Assembly (NCBI GenBank): GCA_026182355.1
Contig: JAPFBL010001928.1
Coordinates: 7,563,904-7,627,903 of the forward strand
Length of the DNA: 64,000 nucleotides
Origin: Hermatobates lingyangjiaoensis
Taxonomy: Eukaryota > Arthropoda > Insecta > Hemiptera > Hermatobatidae
Direction: 5' to 3'
Shown here in pieces: positions 63,301 to 64,000 of the stretch (position 1 is the first letter of the stretch; each line of letters begins with the position of its first letter). The translations under genes were made by a program, and so were the position numbers. The notes under the pieces are model-generated. The model saw nothing but the letters and a program-made list of their open reading frames with translations, ran no database searches and was not told where the DNA came from.

Positions 63301-64000
63301 TATTCTATCAGGTGGTCGATACATCATTTATATTGTGTTATATGTATAGATTATAATAGATAAACTAGTGTACTCTAGGAAATGGATGTAGTCCAAAGCC
63401 GGTTTGACCAACAAAAAAAAGTTGTAGGTGTTATGGATTGTTGCTGCAGTAATAATAACAACATGAGTATTAAATAGATTTATTTTGTATACAATAATGT
63501 ACACAAATTATAATATATTGGACTATAATCTATAATTATACAATAGTGAAGTCGTCTAATGTCTATTTATTAGACTGAAAGAAGTGTTTGGTCTTCTCCC
63601 AAACCAGGAATGTAGCAAGAACTAATTAAACTTATATTGAAATAAATTACTGCAATATAAGTATGAGTTGCCATTTAAGGAAAAAGAAATGACTCCAAAA
63701 TCACTATTGGAGGGTAGGTAAACTCTTATAACATCTATGTAAAGGTCCGTCTCTGTAAACCCTGGGGCTCGTAAAGTACACTCTAGTCTTACCCCGAGTC
63801 TTAAGTAAATTTCATTTTTCATTCTTTGGTTTGTTGGATATTTTGAGACGAGGCAAACATATTTATTATGGACAGATTAATTTTTATGTTCTAGAAAATA
63901 TTTCAAATAAAGTTTTCCAAATATCAAATGTGACATAATGAGATTTTTGTTTTGCATGTATACATTAAGAAATCATTATTGAAATATTTTTATAAAAATT
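63301..64000. other. AT-rich spacer
   Basis: No gene recognised; a minus-strand 66-residue frame at 63622-63822 lacks a domain. Confidence 0.35.

Overview
The window looks like intergenic DNA from a large, very AT-rich animal genome. No host protein-coding gene, rRNA or intact tRNA gene can be supported. Three things suggest an arthropod, most plausibly a crustacean, but this is inference: extreme (TA)n microsatellite density, a tRNA-derived SINE whose 3' end is a short AACCT (TTAGG-type) run, and Penelope-like elements (PLEs) in inverted pairs. Almost every long reading frame is a translated microsatellite, minisatellite or transposon fragment.

Layout. 1-5 kb is AT-rich DNA with a 1.75-kb inverted repeat enclosing a hammerhead-like palindrome. 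5-24 kb holds a LINE 3' remnant, most copies of a tRNA-SINE family with at least three alternative 3' ends, and two hAT-type MITEs. 24-32 kb holds two more hAT MITEs, a SINE split by a 61-bp minisatellite, and a direct trimer of a 156-bp hammerhead-like unit. 32-48 kb alternates (TA)n-bounded fold-backs with minisatellites of 21, 54, 140 and 23 bp, a PLE N-terminal fragment and a GC-rich LINE-like fragment. 48-62 kb is the densest fold-back zone. It includes a 933-bp near-perfect palindrome, a dead mariner-like transposase, a tandem PLE junction (GIY-YIG C-terminus, pseudo-LTR, N-terminus of the next copy) and a hAT MITE with a fold-back nested inside it. 62-64 kb is nearly featureless.

Main result. 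At least a dozen different repeat families, mostly inverted pairs set into (TA)n tracts, share one grammar on the sense strand: a short stem I strand, CTGANGA, one extra base, a helix II hairpin, GAA, a palindromic tetra- or hexamer (ACGT, AATT, AGCT, ATAT, AGGCCT), a non-G base, then the other stem I strand. This is the layout of a minimal type I hammerhead ribozyme with a loopless helix III, known from PLE terminal repeats. The recognisable PLE at 56.65-57.6 kb carries it in its pseudo-LTR. Most (TA)n-flanked palindromes can therefore be read as debris of several PLE families or their non-autonomous relatives, landing in or near TA repeats as inverted pairs. Ribozyme activity, element mobility and species are not shown by the sequence.
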